Below are positions 45,972 through 57,716 of a stretch of 64,000 nucleotides of DNA, in pieces; positions within the stretch are counted from its first letter, which is position 1, and each line of letters opens with the position of its first letter. Position numbers and translations under genes: made by a program. The notes beneath the pieces were generated by a model that saw only the letters and a program-made list of their open reading frames with translations, was not told the origin of the DNA and did no database searches. The DNA is from Salticus scenicus (taxonomy: Eukaryota; Arthropoda; Arachnida; Araneae; Salticidae), in assembly GCA_963930645.1 (NCBI GenBank), contig OZ005650.1, positions 65,662,718 through 65,726,717 on the forward strand, written 5' to 3'.

Positions 45972-46859
45972 GAACTACATTAGCACTTTATCAATGTGTA
46001 TAAAATCTTTAAATTGATTATGACGTCAATTTTCGTGAGATGCATAATTTAGCTTTTTATAATTTTTTAACGTTCACGTTTGATTAAATGTATTTATTTT
46101 TATGTCGAAAGAAAATGAACTCGTATTTTTTTTTTTGGCAACAATTAAATTAATGGAACTCACAGATATTTTGGAGCAACTTTAATAAAGGTCTATAATT
46201 AACAAATAATTGCAATAAAACAATATTGTGACAATAAATTGAGATAAAAACTATCCTATCTCTCAAGTTGGACCACACTGCACACAGTGTGCAAAATTTC
46301 ATTAAAATCGGTTCCTTAGTTTAGGAGTTTACCCCGGACAAACATCGTGACACGTAATTTATATATATATACAGATATAATCGTTCTTCCTGATTGATTG
46401 ACTGACTGAGTGAGTGAGGGGGTGACTCATCATCGCCCAGACCAAACCCCTGGACCTAGAAGCATGAAATTTTGTGACAATGTCCTTTCTATGACATAGG
46501 CTTCCACTAAGAAGCGATTTTACAAAATTCGCCCCCTAAGGGGGGAGGGTGGGGCAAAATGTGAATTCACAAAATCCTTCATATCTCAAACAAAAAAAAA
46601 CAGATATCCGTAAAATTTTTGCTTTAAAATATAGCTAATACAAATGTCTAAAAACCAATTTCTGGAAATTTCAAAATTCAGTCCTCAAGGGGGGCGGGGC
46701 ACGTGATTTCACATACGTAAAACGTGATTTCGCATAATCCTATATATCTCAAACAAAAAAATAGATACACGTGAAATTTTTGCTCTAAAATATAGCTAAT
46801 GAAAAATCTAAAAACTTATTTCTGGAATTTTAGAAATTCAGCCCCCAGGTGGGGTAGAA

Positions 46860-47545
46860 AAGGGGGCAAAACAAATAGAAATACAGTTAGGCCGTTTAAA
46901 ATTGGTACAGATGGGTTTCAAAGGACTGCAAGTCGAATGGGGATATTTTTGAAAGTATAAAGTTATTAGGAGGGGAGAGAAGGGGGTAGGTGAAAGGGGG
47001 GGAAAAATAAAAACAGAGTTAGATCGTTCAAAATTGGTATATAGAGGTTTTCGATACTTACAAATCGATTGCGGATATTTTCGAATTTTTAAAATTATTA
47101 GGAGGGGCGGGAAGGAGGGTGGGGCGGTAAGGGGGGCAATGGGCAAAAACAAATAGAAATACAGTTCGGCCGTTCAAAATTGGTACAGATAGGTTTTAGA
47201 GGCCTGCAAGTCGAATGGGGATATTTTCGAAAGTGTAAAGTTATTAGGAGGGCCAGGAAGGGGGGGGCGGAGGGGCAAAAAAAATAAAATAAGAGTTAGA
47301 TCATTCAAAATATGTACATAGAGGTTTTCGATACCTAGAAATCGATTGCGGATATTTTCGAATTTTTAAAATTATTGGGAGGGGCGGGAATGGGGAGGGC
47401 AGAAGGGCAAAAAAATAAAAATAGAGATAGATTGTTCAAAACCGGTGCATAGAGGTTTTTAATACTTACAAATCAATTGCGAATATTTTCGAATTTGTAA
47501 AATTATTAGGGCAGACGGGGTGAAGGGGGAAAATAATAGAAATAA
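46860..47545 (+). repeat. Tandem array, about 133-bp units in alternating A/B types
   Basis: Units start around aataaaaacagagttagatc or aatagaaatacagttaggcc, continue gttcaaaattggtacag...gattgcggatattttcgaa...attattaggagggg, and end in a G-rich, purine-biased linker. A and B types alternate with about 275-bp dimer spacing, then B repeats. Five units plus a partial one can be seen. Confidence 0.75.
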
Positions 47546-48205
47546 GAGTTAGAGAATTTTGGGAATTTTTCCGAAAGCAGTGAGAACCTGGTGCGACATT
47601 TTTCCTAATCAGATTTCGTTTCTCTTTTTCTTTCACGTGATAACAATTAATGCAATTTTGAGAATTCAGTAATTATAGTGATTCATTTAAAAATAGGGAC
47701 CAGCGAAGCGGGCGTTGCCTGCTAGTATATATATACTTCAAAACAAAGGAACCTCTAAATGACGTAATTTGTCTCCTATGCGTATAAACAAACGTATTGG
47801 AAATTTGAGAATAAAAAACCACACAAAAACAATGGGTCCACTGTTCAGAAGTGTCCATTAAATAAATTTTTACTTACAGTTAAATTAATAAGTTATAATT
47901 AAGAGTTATAAGTTTAATTAAGCAATAAATTAAGAATGTTTATGGTAATTGGTAATTTTAAATAATGTAAATAACCTATGAAAGTGCTCATAAAGAATAA
48001 GATCTATTTAGAAAAGGGGAAAAAAAAAAGTTCGAAAAAATGAACTTCTAATGAGTTTTGCTCGTTTCTAAAAATGAACTTGAATTGAACGCATTCATTT
48101 CTTTGAGACATGAGTTTGAGCGCGAACTAACTCGTTTTTTACACGATGAACTTGAGTTTGAACTAGTTCGTTTTTTTCGTGAACTTGCACAACACTGGTC
48201 CTGAG

Positions 48206-49130
48206 TTAGGAACTTAGTAGGGCAATGTCTGTAGCACCATCATACATTTTATTTTATAACAAAAGCTTTCTTTTAAACATGCACATAAAACTTAATAAGA
48301 TTGCATTCCTGCTATTCTTTCTAAGTATTAATAAAAAATCTTGCTTAGCAATATTTACTGATGAAAGTTAATGTAACACATTCTTATTTAAACTGCTAAA
48401 TAAAATTAAGTAGTAGCATAAAAAGCAATCTGGTGTGGCGCTCATACTTTTTTATTTTACTCTCTATTACAATAGACATATAATTTAAGGTGCAAAGTAT
48501 GAGGTACCTAGTTGAACATTTCTAATATACTTTTAGAAAGATTTCAAACTAATTTTAGAAAAAGCTGTATTTGACATACATTTCTGAGTGAAGGAGCTAC
48601 TACCCTCTCAAGACATTTAATGCTACTATTAAATGTCAAATTTATTTCAAATTATTCAGAGACTTGTTACTCACATTATTCTAAGCTTGTCTAATTTTAA
48701 ATAGTCCTGTATGCTGCCTACAAATTAAATATATCACAGTATATTTAAATTTAGTATAACAAAAGAAAAAGAATGCATAACAAAACTTTAACCAGGGCTT
48801 AATTTGCATGAGAACACAGTACTACTACTTTTATTTCAGAGAATTTCTACATATTAGACGGAATGCATGGGAACTCATTAATATTGCATACTGGAACTCC
48901 CAAGTGCATCACTTCTGAAAAATCAAAGTCCCCAACTGTTTATTTTATTCACCCTACAATCCTTAAAACACCTACATCCATACTGTAACTTAGTACACAC
49001 AACTATTTTCTTCTATCTACCAGGTATAGACTAGTGGCTATTCTCTCACGCTTTTCCCATGGCTAACAAGAATTGTTAGAATTAACCATAAATGAAAGAT
49101 ATTGTGTGTTAGTTCTCCATCACACTATAG
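48206..49130. other. Likely host intergenic or intronic sequence
   Basis: This resumes after the 10.4-kb insertion. It is AT-rich with no terminal repeats and no convincing exon. Confidence 0.4.
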
Positions 49131-50430
49131 CAGAGCTGCCAACCTTGGTGGAAAAAAAAAAACAGGAGATTTTACATAATTTCAAGGGAGAAAAAAGGAG
49201 AATTACGGTTTCGTGGAGAAAAACAAAACAAAATTATTTTATTCAATACATGATACTTTTTTAACTAAAAAGACCTAATATAACTTTTGTTTGATAATTT
49301 ATATTTTAAACTTATTGGGTAAAAACAAATAGTTAACAAGTTCATTAACAAAGTCTAAAAATAACTACATATGTAAAGAATTTTGAACCCCTATATCACT
49401 TCAGTTGGTTCTAAAATCTAATAAAACAACTGGATCGATGTTTTTATGAACATTGATTCAGAGTTTTTCCCAGATAACTTAAGGAGGGTGCTGCACGTCG
49501 CCTGATCTTTGTTTGGAAGAAAAAAAAAAGAAACACTTTGCCCCAATCTATTTCCTGCCCCCCCTCCCCCCATTACTGCATTTGTAGAAAATAACCTAAA
49601 TGCTGTAAATATAAATAAAACTATTGTGTGTGACAATCAGCACATTAACAACAAATAAAAGTACAGAAAAGTTTAAAAACAGACTCTTTTCTTTTTGTAT
49701 GCATATTTATAACTAAATTTTTAAATTAAGTGTTTGGATTTCAAATGCCAAATGTGTCCTTAAAAATTCAAATCGCCCTCAAGAATTTAAAAAGTCTTTT
49801 TTTTTTTTTTTTTTTTTAACTAGCAGTACCCTACATTTTTTTAAAAACCAGGGGAAAAATGTTTGATTCTTTTGATGTAGAATGAGAAAGCTAATAGGAG
49901 AAAGGGTTTTTTTTTTTTTTTTTTTTTTTGGGGGGGGGGGGAGGTGGAACTGTTAAACTTTCTACTACTTTATAGGCTCTAGAATCTAATAAAGCAAGTT
50001 TAAAATGAATATTGACATTTTTGTTGTGGCTTGTAGATGGAGAAAGAATGAGAAACAAAAGAGTTCAAAAGAGCATTTGATCACCGATCACTAGTTGGAG
50101 ATAGGAAAATATGGGGGGAGGGGGAGTTAAAAATAATTACGTAAGCGAGAAATATTGAAGGATTCCGTTTCTTTAGAGATTCTAATATCTCATAAAGTAA
50201 GTTTTAAATGAATATCGACATTTATGTTGTGGATGCAGAAAGATTGTGAATTGGAAGGCCTTCGTAAATCTGGAAAGATGGCACCTACGAATTGTCAAAA
50301 ATTAGCGTTTTTAGTTCGATTTTTCGAAAATATTAGAAAAACGGGAGAAATACACATTAAAACGTAAAAACGGGAGATAGGGTTAAAAAACGGGAGTCTC
50401 CCGTGAAAAACGGGAGAGTTGGCAGCACTG
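49131..50430. mobile_element. DNA element, 1.3 kb, with 13-bp TIRs inserted in the hairpin motif
   Basis: The left end CAGAGCTGCCAAC and right end GTTGGCAGCACTG are inverted repeats. Inner subterminal sequence is rich in acgggag / ctcccgt. Flanks are CTATAG on both sides (6 bp; 49125-49130 and 50431-50436). The flanks rejoin to the motif catactatag-gtatgggga, the inverse of the unit at 43307-43466, so it inserted into a copy of that repeat. Superfamily not certain (hAT-like ends but a 6-bp duplication). Confidence 0.6.
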
Positions 50431-51455
50431 CTATAGGTATGAGGAACTTTGGCAATAATGAAAATTTTGGACCTAACTTAAAAAAAAATTTTTTTTTACA
50501 CATTTTGTGGTGTGAGGAAACAGAAAATTGGTATGGTGTCTGTATGTAGGGTGTTCGTGTGTGTACACAATATCTCGTGAACAAATGATCACAGAGAGGT
50601 CAGACCAGTTTTAAAATACCACTTATGACACTGACAAGAACCCTGTATTTGTGCAACATTCTAATTTAAAAACTCTAAGATATTCAAAATTTACAATTTT
50701 CTTAATATGGGAGAATAGGACAAAATTGAATTTAAACGTGTATTAAAAGGAATATTATTATTGTAAATATGTCAGACCAGTTTTAAAATATCAGTTATGA
50801 TGCTACCATGAACATAATTAACTATGAAAATTCAATTTTAAAAACATAAGTTATTGAAAATTTACAAATTTCATAACATGGCAGAATAGGGCAAAATTCA
50901 GCATAAACATCCATTTTAAGAGATATTTTCACTGTAAATATGTTGGACCACTTTTAAAATATCATGTAGGATATTAGCATAATCATCACTATGAATTTTT
51001 ATGATTTTTTTAATATGACAGAATAAGGTAAAATTTCGCATAAACATCCATTTTGAGGGTTATTTTCATTATAAAGATTTCAGACCACTTTTAAAATATC
51101 ATTTATACTGGCTTAAATGACTATGAATATTCTAATTTGAAAATTTCTTAAGTTATTCGAAATTTAAGATTTCTTTAACATAGCAGAATAGAGCAATATA
51201 TAAGTTTGCATTATACAAATCATTGCATTGGAAATAATATGGAATTGCATAAAGGTAATCAACAAATCATGATAAGGTAAAGTATCAAACTAAATGGTGG
51301 GTAGCCTATTAGGTAGGGCATTTCAGTTTGTCACCTTCTCGAGTGATCGGTCAAATTCAAATTTTTTTAACATGAATGTAGTATAAGCAGAAATTTATGA
51401 GAACAAGCATATGATAGGGAACTGAGCACAGTCCACCTATGCCAACTAATTTTTA
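50431..51455 (-). repeat. Inverted copy of the repeat at 42022-43350
   Basis: Read on the minus strand it begins agttggcataggtggactgt and ends ccccatacctatag-like, with the same catgttatg...aaatttac blocks at about 170-bp spacing. It differs by substitutions and a shorter middle. Confidence 0.7.
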
Positions 51456-51681
51456 TCTTTTACTGGGTATCCCACTGCAACCATATTTTCAAGTTATATG
51501 CAAGGACTGACAAAAGTGCCAACATCTTAAGAGCCAGAAAAAATTTTTTAGGAGCCAGGGATAGTGAACATTTCTGTGACAGAACTTGTGACACATAGAG
51601 GCTAGAGGCAATGTTTCATTTTTCTATAATTAATGCAGTTTATTTATGTATTGTTTTATAGTGATCATATTCAATGGGCTC

Positions 51682-52353
51682 TGTCGTAAAAGTGTAAGAA
51701 AAAACTCAAATAATTTGTGTTTTAATATTCCGCTATTAAATAAAAAAGGAACTATAATGCGAATAAACTTTTTTAGTCAAGAGAGACGATTTCAATTAAT
51801 GTACGGGTAGCTAACAAAAATGTATCACTCCTAACTTTCAAACTGTTTAGTCATCAATTTCTAATCTCTTTCTCCCGCGTGCTGTGAAATGTAGATGTAT
51901 CTTCACTGATAAAAATGTAATCGCCATGATCGGAGCTCTGTTAAAATGCTCCGAGATGTTAGTTATTATAATTAATCTTCTATTATAAATCATATATCGC
52001 TTATAATCAAGAAATAAAATTTTGTATCAACTAGAAGCTAATTTAATGATGGATGGAAAATTGGAAAATAATACTTAACACAAATTAATAATTTTCTCCA
52101 CACACACAGCTTATTTTTCAGATGCAGACTGATGATGTCTTATTGGTGTCTCTGGATACAACATTACGGACTGGTGAGAAAGTGAGTACAAATTCTTGCC
52201 TTCATTTCTATAATCATTAACTTTTAAGTTGTTTATAAAAGCATCAGCTCTCTAACAAAAACCCAATATTAAATAAAATATTATTTATATAACTGTATTG
52301 GAATTTGTGTGCGCTATGTGCTATCTAATCTATTAAATTTGACTATAAACAAG
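51682..52353 (+). repeat. Copia 5' LTR, 672 bp
   Basis: It starts TGTCGTAAAAGTG and ends ...CTATAAACAAG. The same 672 bp recur at 61203-61874 with about three substitutions and no length change. Candidate target duplication GGCTC precedes it (51677-51681). A short frame starting ATGCAGACTGATG inside is not an exon: it occurs in both LTRs. No clear primer-binding site could be matched to a tRNA. Confidence 0.95.
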
Positions 52354-52719
52354 AGATATATGAGACTGAGAGTCTCAGTTCTATTCAGTTTAAACAAATA
52401 GCCCTATAGGCAATTTGAACAAAAAAAAAGAAAGCTAAATTATATAAACAGAAATATATGATTATAAAAGAAGAAATGAAAATAAAGAAAGTGTGTGTAG
52501 TAATGATAAATATATATATATAATTGGTGTATTAAAATATTATAAAGGTATCATAAAATATATATATAGAAAAAAAAAAAAAATAAAAAATAAAATAAAT
52601 ATACATATCTGTTTAACAGTCATCCATAATGATTAAATATATAGACAAATATTTTTGAATATAAATAAATAAATTAAACTTCAGTTGTGAAAAGAAAAAT
52701 AATACAAATAAAAGTAAAA
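52354..52719 (+). other. Copia 5' untranslated leader
   Basis: About 366 bp between the LTR and the gag start. It opens with agatatatgagactgagag and is A-rich, with TA runs. It should hold the primer-binding site and packaging signal, but neither is identifiable by eye. Confidence 0.6.
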
Positions 52720-54567
52720 ATGACGTCATCTATGAAGGACATAACATTAGTTGAAAAACTAAATGAGAACAATTATGATTTATGGTGTTTTAAGATTGAA
52801 ATGCTCCTCATAAAAGAGGAATTATATAATGTTATAACTGATCAACCCCCAAATCCTCTGACTGCTGAATGGCAGGCAAAAGATAAAAAGGCAAGGGCCT
52901 TAATAAATTTATCGATTGATGACAGTCAGATAATAAATGTGCGTCATTTGACCACCGCCAAAGCAACCTGGGAGAATCTCCAGAACATTCATCAGAGATC
53001 GAATCTAACAAATAAATTATTCTTGCTTAGGAAATTATACTCAGCTAAATTGGCTGAGAATGGGAACCTCATTGACCACATCACAAATATTTATCAAATA
53101 AGAGATAAACTGTTAGCAATAAGTGAAGAGATACATGACCAACATTTGGCGGCACTTATGTTGTGTTCTCTCCCCCCCTCATACGATACATTCATAACTG
53201 CTATTGAGAGCAGAAATGAACAGGAATTGACAGCCGAATTTATACGAAACAAATTAACAGATGAATATATTAAAAGATCACAAAACAAAAACACTCAGGG
53301 AGAAAACGCATACAAAATGCAGGTTAAAAACAAAACACAGACAGGCAAATATTGCACTTACTGCAAAAAATCCTCACATACCCGTAATGAGTGTTGGCAC
53401 TTAAAAACCAGAGGAGGTAATCCACACCGCAGTAACAATAATTTCAATAACAGTAGTGGGAACAGTACTAAATATAGAGGTAAACAAAAAACACAGTTAA
53501 TTAAAGAGACAGAAAACAAACTGAAAAATTTAACTTTTATTATAGACAAAACTGAAAATGATAGTTTCGTTGTCGATAGTGGAAGCAGTGCGCATGTCTG
53601 CAACGATTTACGTAAATTTACATGTTTAAGAAGCGACGAAAAGGTAAATGTGATGTTAGCAAACGGACAGACCGTAGTTTCTCAGGGATATGGGGACATA
53701 AATATAGATGTAGTTAACTCCGATAGAGAAACGAACAGTATTACATTAAAGGATGTATTATATATACCTGATATGGCTACTAATTTGATCTCCATAAAGA
53801 AAGCAACTGAGAATGGCTGCGTTGCCATATTCAAAGACAAAAAATGTCAAATTAAATACAACAACAAAACATACATTGAGGCTAACTTAACCGATAATTT
53901 ATATGAGATAAAAACACATAAAAATTTATCGGAAAGTATAAACATTGCAGAAACATGCAGTGATAAAAATTGTATTAGAATATGGCATCAGCGGTTAGGT
54001 CACAAAAATTATCAACAGATCAGGGAGCTCACCGAGAAGAACATGGCGACAGGAATAAATTTAAATAAGTGTAAACATAATGAGGAATGCGAAATATGTA
54101 TAATCTCGAAACTAGAAGATGACTCATACCCAAAAAAGGCTAATTACCGAGCGAACAGACTCCTAGATCTAGTCCATTCGGATATATGCGGACCTTTTCA
54201 AACGTCGACCGTAGGTGGTAAAAATTACTTCTTAACGTTTATTGACGATTTCAGTCGATATACGTTTACTTATCTATTGAAGTATAAAAGTGAAGCATTC
54301 GAAAAATTTAAAGAATATCATGCGTTAACTGCGAATAGGTTTGGAAGGAAAATAAAAATACTCCGCACTGACAATGGTGGGGAATATACAAGTAAAGAAT
54401 TCGAAGAATTTCTCACCAATGAGGGAATAGAACATCAACTTATTGTACCTCACTGTTCACCTCAAAATGCCGTTGCAGAAAGAAAAAACAGAACCTTAGT
54501 TGAAATGACTAGGTGTTTACTAAAACAAAGCGGATTACCAAATAAATTTTGGGGCGAAGCAGTCATG
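52720..54567 (+). pseudogene. Copia gag-pol, 5' half (gag, protease, integrase), interrupted by hAT
   Basis: I place the start at the ATG at 52720 (MTSSMKD). It encodes a Ty1/copia polyprotein: a gag domain (LNENNYDLWCFKIEMLLI; WENLQNIH...LRKLYSAKL) and a CCHC zinc knuckle at C212, C215, H220 and C225. Next come the aspartic protease D286 in DSGSSAH, the pre-integrase HHCC zinc finger (WHQRLGH...CEICIISK) and the integrase triad D488, D551 and E587 with 35 residues between the last two. Frame and motifs are undamaged up to the hAT insertion site after 54575. The open frame then runs on about 30 codons into hAT sequence to a stop near 54672. The element copies itself through RNA in virus-like particles. 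Confidence 0.95.
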
Positions 54568-54749
54568 ACTGCAACCAGGGGCGTAGCAATTCAAAAATTA
54601 TGGGGGGGGGCTCAAACATTTTCTTTTCAAAGTCACTCAAAATTAATTTTCAACAAATCGATAAGTTATTAAACTAATTAATAATAATTAATTAAACTAA
54701 TTAGTTAATTAATACTTATTAATTATTAATATTTATTATTAAAAAAATT

Positions 54750-54791
<42 letters not shown>

Positions 54792-55343
54792 TTGTTATTC
54801 TTTTTTTAAATGTTAATTTTTGCCATGGCATGTATGATAATTTTTGAGGCAATAATTGATTTAAAAAAAATCCTTCATATTTTAATTATGTAAACAATGA
54901 TAAGATTTTTCATCAATTTTTAAATAACCAAAAAATTTTTCTCAAAATAAAAAATCGCTAAACAATGTATAGTACAATATATTAATGATACATTAGGAAA
55001 ATATAATCAAATTTCTGTGTATACTTTTTGATTTTATAAAACTTACACTAAGTGAAACGTTTTAGCCAATCACAACATTTACCGCTAAAATAATATAGAA
55101 ACATTTAATGAAAGGACTTATTTTGAATGTTTATTACAGATTTCTAAACACAATTTTCAGAGATAACTAAAATCAGTGTGTAATATCTTTTACTATGTAT
55201 TTATTACAAGTGATTAATATAAAGGGTAGTATGTTTTAATATTAAACATCTAATTTATATAAAAAGAAAAAATAAATTAAATTAAAAAATACATATAATT
55301 TATATTGAAAATTATACTAATAAATGAACTTACAATTTTTGCC

Positions 55344-57716
55344 TCACAGTACTAAATAACGTTTCGCTGCGATAGTATTCAAAACTAATTCAGTATTAAC
55401 TTCCACATCTCGATGAATATTTAGCAGAGCCAATCCAGAAAGCCTAGAATTTGTCATAGTGTTACGAAGATAAGTTTTTAGACGTCTCAGAGTAGAAAAT
55501 GTTCTTTCCGGAGTTGCTGTCGAGACAGGTAGTGTTGACAGAATTTTCAACATTTTTTTAATGTTAGGATAAATAGAATCACTGCACATTGATAGAGATT
55601 CTATCGCTGTTCTTGGTCTTTCTTTCTTGTCTAAGGACAACCACTTCTCAAACCACATTTCTATTTCTCCTTTTAAAATATTTGGTAAGACATTTATATC
55701 AAAAGAATAAAATTCAGTACACCGCATTATATTTTCTATTGAAGAAGTTTCAATATTTTTTGGAAGAATGTCATGTAAACTACTTACAATATTCTTATGA
55801 TTTTCGAAACGGTCTACCATACCTTGAATCAGAAAATCAAGAAAAGGTATAAAAATGATTTTCCTATAATAATCTTCCACAGATTCACTAGGTGTGTTAT
55901 CACGATGCTTTTGTTTCAATCCAAGTCTTGGCTTATTAATTTCAATATTCAGTTCTTTCGCCCTCTCAACAACATAATCAAATATATCTGAAAATTTTGC
56001 TTCTGAAGATTCGCGCATTTTTTTAAATATTTCCGTAACATGATTTATGGAATTATACGAGGCTGTTAAATCATTATCAGGTTTCTGCAGGTTTATCGAT
56101 AGGTTATATGTTACTGCGAAGCATTTTTCTGCAACAAACAGGGAAATTAAAAAATTACTTTGAGATAATGAATTGTAAAACATCATGACTTTTCTAGATG
56201 TTTCTGCATCAGAATTGCTATCTTCTTGGATATCTAATAATGTTGAAAATATTGGTTCCAGGCACTCACAAAATGTAAATAAAGCTTCATGTCTTTCAAC
56301 CCAGCGAGTTTCACAAAATTTTTTAAGGCAAGCATTTTTTTTAGAGTTATCTTTTCCATCTGAAAAAAAATCTTGTAGTTTGCTCTTTAACATCCTTCTT
56401 CTTTTTGCTGAAGCTCTAAAAAATGTGACAATTTCTTGAACAGTTGCTAGAGAATTTCGAATAGATGGAACAGAACAGGACTTTGAAAGCACTAAATTTA
56501 AGGCATGATTGCAACAATGAACGTATAAAGCTGTTGGATGTTTCTCTATTATCTTAGCTTGCACTCCATTTATTCTTCCAGACATCGAAGAGGCACCATC
56601 ATAACCTTGACCTCGCAAATATGAAACATCAATTCCAAGTTTCCTAAGACTGGATAATATTGTTTCAGCGATAGAAACACCAGATAAATCTTCAACTTCT
56701 ATAAAATCTAAAAAGTCTTCTTTTATAACGTAAGAAGAATTGGATTCATCTACATATCTAGCACAAAGTGTGAGAAATTCTTTTCCAGAAATATCAGTGG
56801 ATTCATCTGCAAGAACCGTGAAGCATTTTGCTTCGTTTATTTTCTCCACAATTTGATTTTGTATGATTTGCCCACAAACCTGAACAATTTCATTTTGTAT
56901 ATCTGGGCTTGTATATTTCTTTGAAATCATGCCTGATTCAGCATCATTTTTTAAATTGTCATCACCAGATTCTGCACGAAAGCGAAGCAGTGCTCTGAAA
57001 TTTCCTTCATTTTTTGCAGTTTCTTCAATACTAATATTTCCAAAGTCTCTGTGACCGCGTAATGGAAGCCCTTGTCTTCCGCAGAGGATAATTGTTTTAA
57101 TTATAGAATGGAATTTTTGTCTGTTTTTATCAATATCTGCATTTCTCTGATTATGCAGTTGTATTCCTATGTTGTTCTTCTGCCCTTTGGCAATTTTGAT
57201 AAATTCTTCTGACATTAAAGAGCAGTTTTTATGATAATGGCATAACTGGTGAGTGTTGAAACATTCTAAAGCGTCCTTCCATTGCTTGAAGGGTGTTACA
57301 ACCAGTCTTCCTAATCGTTGTTTTCCTTGGCCACCTTCACCATTTGAAAACGCTACACATATTTTGCAAAAAGCTCCATCAAACTTTGCAGAATATGATA
57401 GCCACGGATATTTTTCCAACCATCGATATTGAAACTTCCTGTTTTTGTTATTAGCAGGGAAGGAAAATGATGAATTTGGTTTCCATAAATTTTCCAACAC
57501 CTTTAATTTTTGGCTGTCATCCAGATGTATACCAAGAAATGATGCAATATCCATTTCACTTGTTTCGAATAATGATGAAGGACCGCTTTCATTACAAGTA
57601 ATAATTCTTTTAACTTCTTCATTTTTAGCATCTTTAACATCAGAATTTCCAGTTTTTTTAGGAACTTTAGCAAAAAAATTTAATACTGAATTTTGAGTCC
57701 TTTTAGAAGAATTCAT
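55344..57716 (-). CDS. hAT transposase (ZMYM1/DUF4371 type), intact, 790 residues
   Basis: ATG at 57716, single uninterrupted exon. Domain order: a short basic N-terminus; a TTF-type zinc finger around residues 95-180 (FQYRWLEKYPWL, FCKICVAFS, HYHKNCSLM); and a DUF4371/RNase-H-like core. The core has LADESTDISGKE (first catalytic aspartate, about residue 304) and GQGYDGASSMSG (second aspartate, about 370), followed by HCCNHALNLVLSKSC. The C-terminal hAT dimerisation region has STLPVSTATPERTFSTLRRL then KTYLRNTM, holding the likely catalytic glutamate. Length matches full-size family members. With intact ends and duplication nearby it may still be active. It would bind the 11-bp ends and cut and paste the element. 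Confidence 0.95.
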   Translation of the reverse strand: MNSSKRTQNSVLNFFAKVPKKTGNSDVKDAKNEEVKRIITCNESGPSSLFETSEMDIASFLGIHLDDSQKLKVLENLWKPNSSFSFPANNKNRKFQYRWLEKYPWLSYSAKFDGAFCKICVAFSNGEGGQGKQRLGRLVVTPFKQWKDALECFNTHQLCHYHKNCSLMSEEFIKIAKGQKNNIGIQLHNQRNADIDKNRQKFHSIIKTIILCGRQGLPLRGHRDFGNISIEETAKNEGNFRALLRFRAESGDDNLKNDAESGMISKKYTSPDIQNEIVQVCGQIIQNQIVEKINEAKCFTVLADESTDISGKEFLTLCARYVDESNSSYVIKEDFLDFIEVEDLSGVSIAETILSSLRKLGIDVSYLRGQGYDGASSMSGRINGVQAKIIEKHPTALYVHCCNHALNLVLSKSCSVPSIRNSLATVQEIVTFFRASAKRRRMLKSKLQDFFSDGKDNSKKNACLKKFCETRWVERHEALFTFCECLEPIFSTLLDIQEDSNSDAETSRKVMMFYNSLSQSNFLISLFVAEKCFAVTYNLSINLQKPDNDLTASYNSINHVTEIFKKMRESSEAKFSDIFDYVVERAKELNIEINKPRLGLKQKHRDNTPSESVEDYYRKIIFIPFLDFLIQGMVDRFENHKNIVSSLHDILPKNIETSSIENIMRCTEFYSFDINVLPNILKGEIEMWFEKWLSLDKKERPRTAIESLSMCSDSIYPNIKKMLKILSTLPVSTATPERTFSTLRRLKTYLRNTMTNSRLSGLALLNIHRDVEVNTELVLNTIAAKRYLVL

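Larger units (their letters stand above)
44128..47725. repeat. Composite repeat block with Helitron-like CTAG ends
   Basis: On the minus strand the left border ends ...gccgggtctgCTAG followed by T (44160-44163). On the plus strand the right border ends ...gcgttgcctgCTAG followed by T (47722-47725). CTRR-T ends fit Helitrons but the two point in opposite directions, so this is probably two insertions. An (AT)n run lies at 44128-44159. No helicase or replication-initiator protein is present. Confidence 0.35.
37775..48197. mobile_element. 10.4-kb segment bounded by hAT-type ends, TSD GTCCTGAG
   Basis: The left end CAGTGTTGTGCACGAAC and right end ...TGCACAACACTG are inverted repeats, flanked by the exact 8-bp duplication GTCCTGAG at 37767-37774 and 48198-48205. 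About 150-200 bp inside each end are dense in gaacttgag / gagcgaaactcg-type subterminal repeats. No hAT transposase is recognisable anywhere inside. Instead there is a Tc1-type foldback (40311-40814), a satellite block (42022-43460), Helitron-like ends, a MITE (45605-45971) and a tandem array (46860-47545). It is therefore a non-autonomous carrier grown by nested insertion. Confidence 0.85.

Noticed and set aside
44160..47725. One complete Helitron bounded by CTAG ends
   Set aside because: The two CTAG-T ends face opposite directions and no TC start or Rep/helicase was found, so a single element is not supported.
52121..52183. Exon-like frame MQTDDVLLVSLDTTLRTGEK with apparent acceptor and donor
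   Set aside because: The same sequence recurs at 61642-61704. Both are parts of the copia LTRs, so it is not a host exon.
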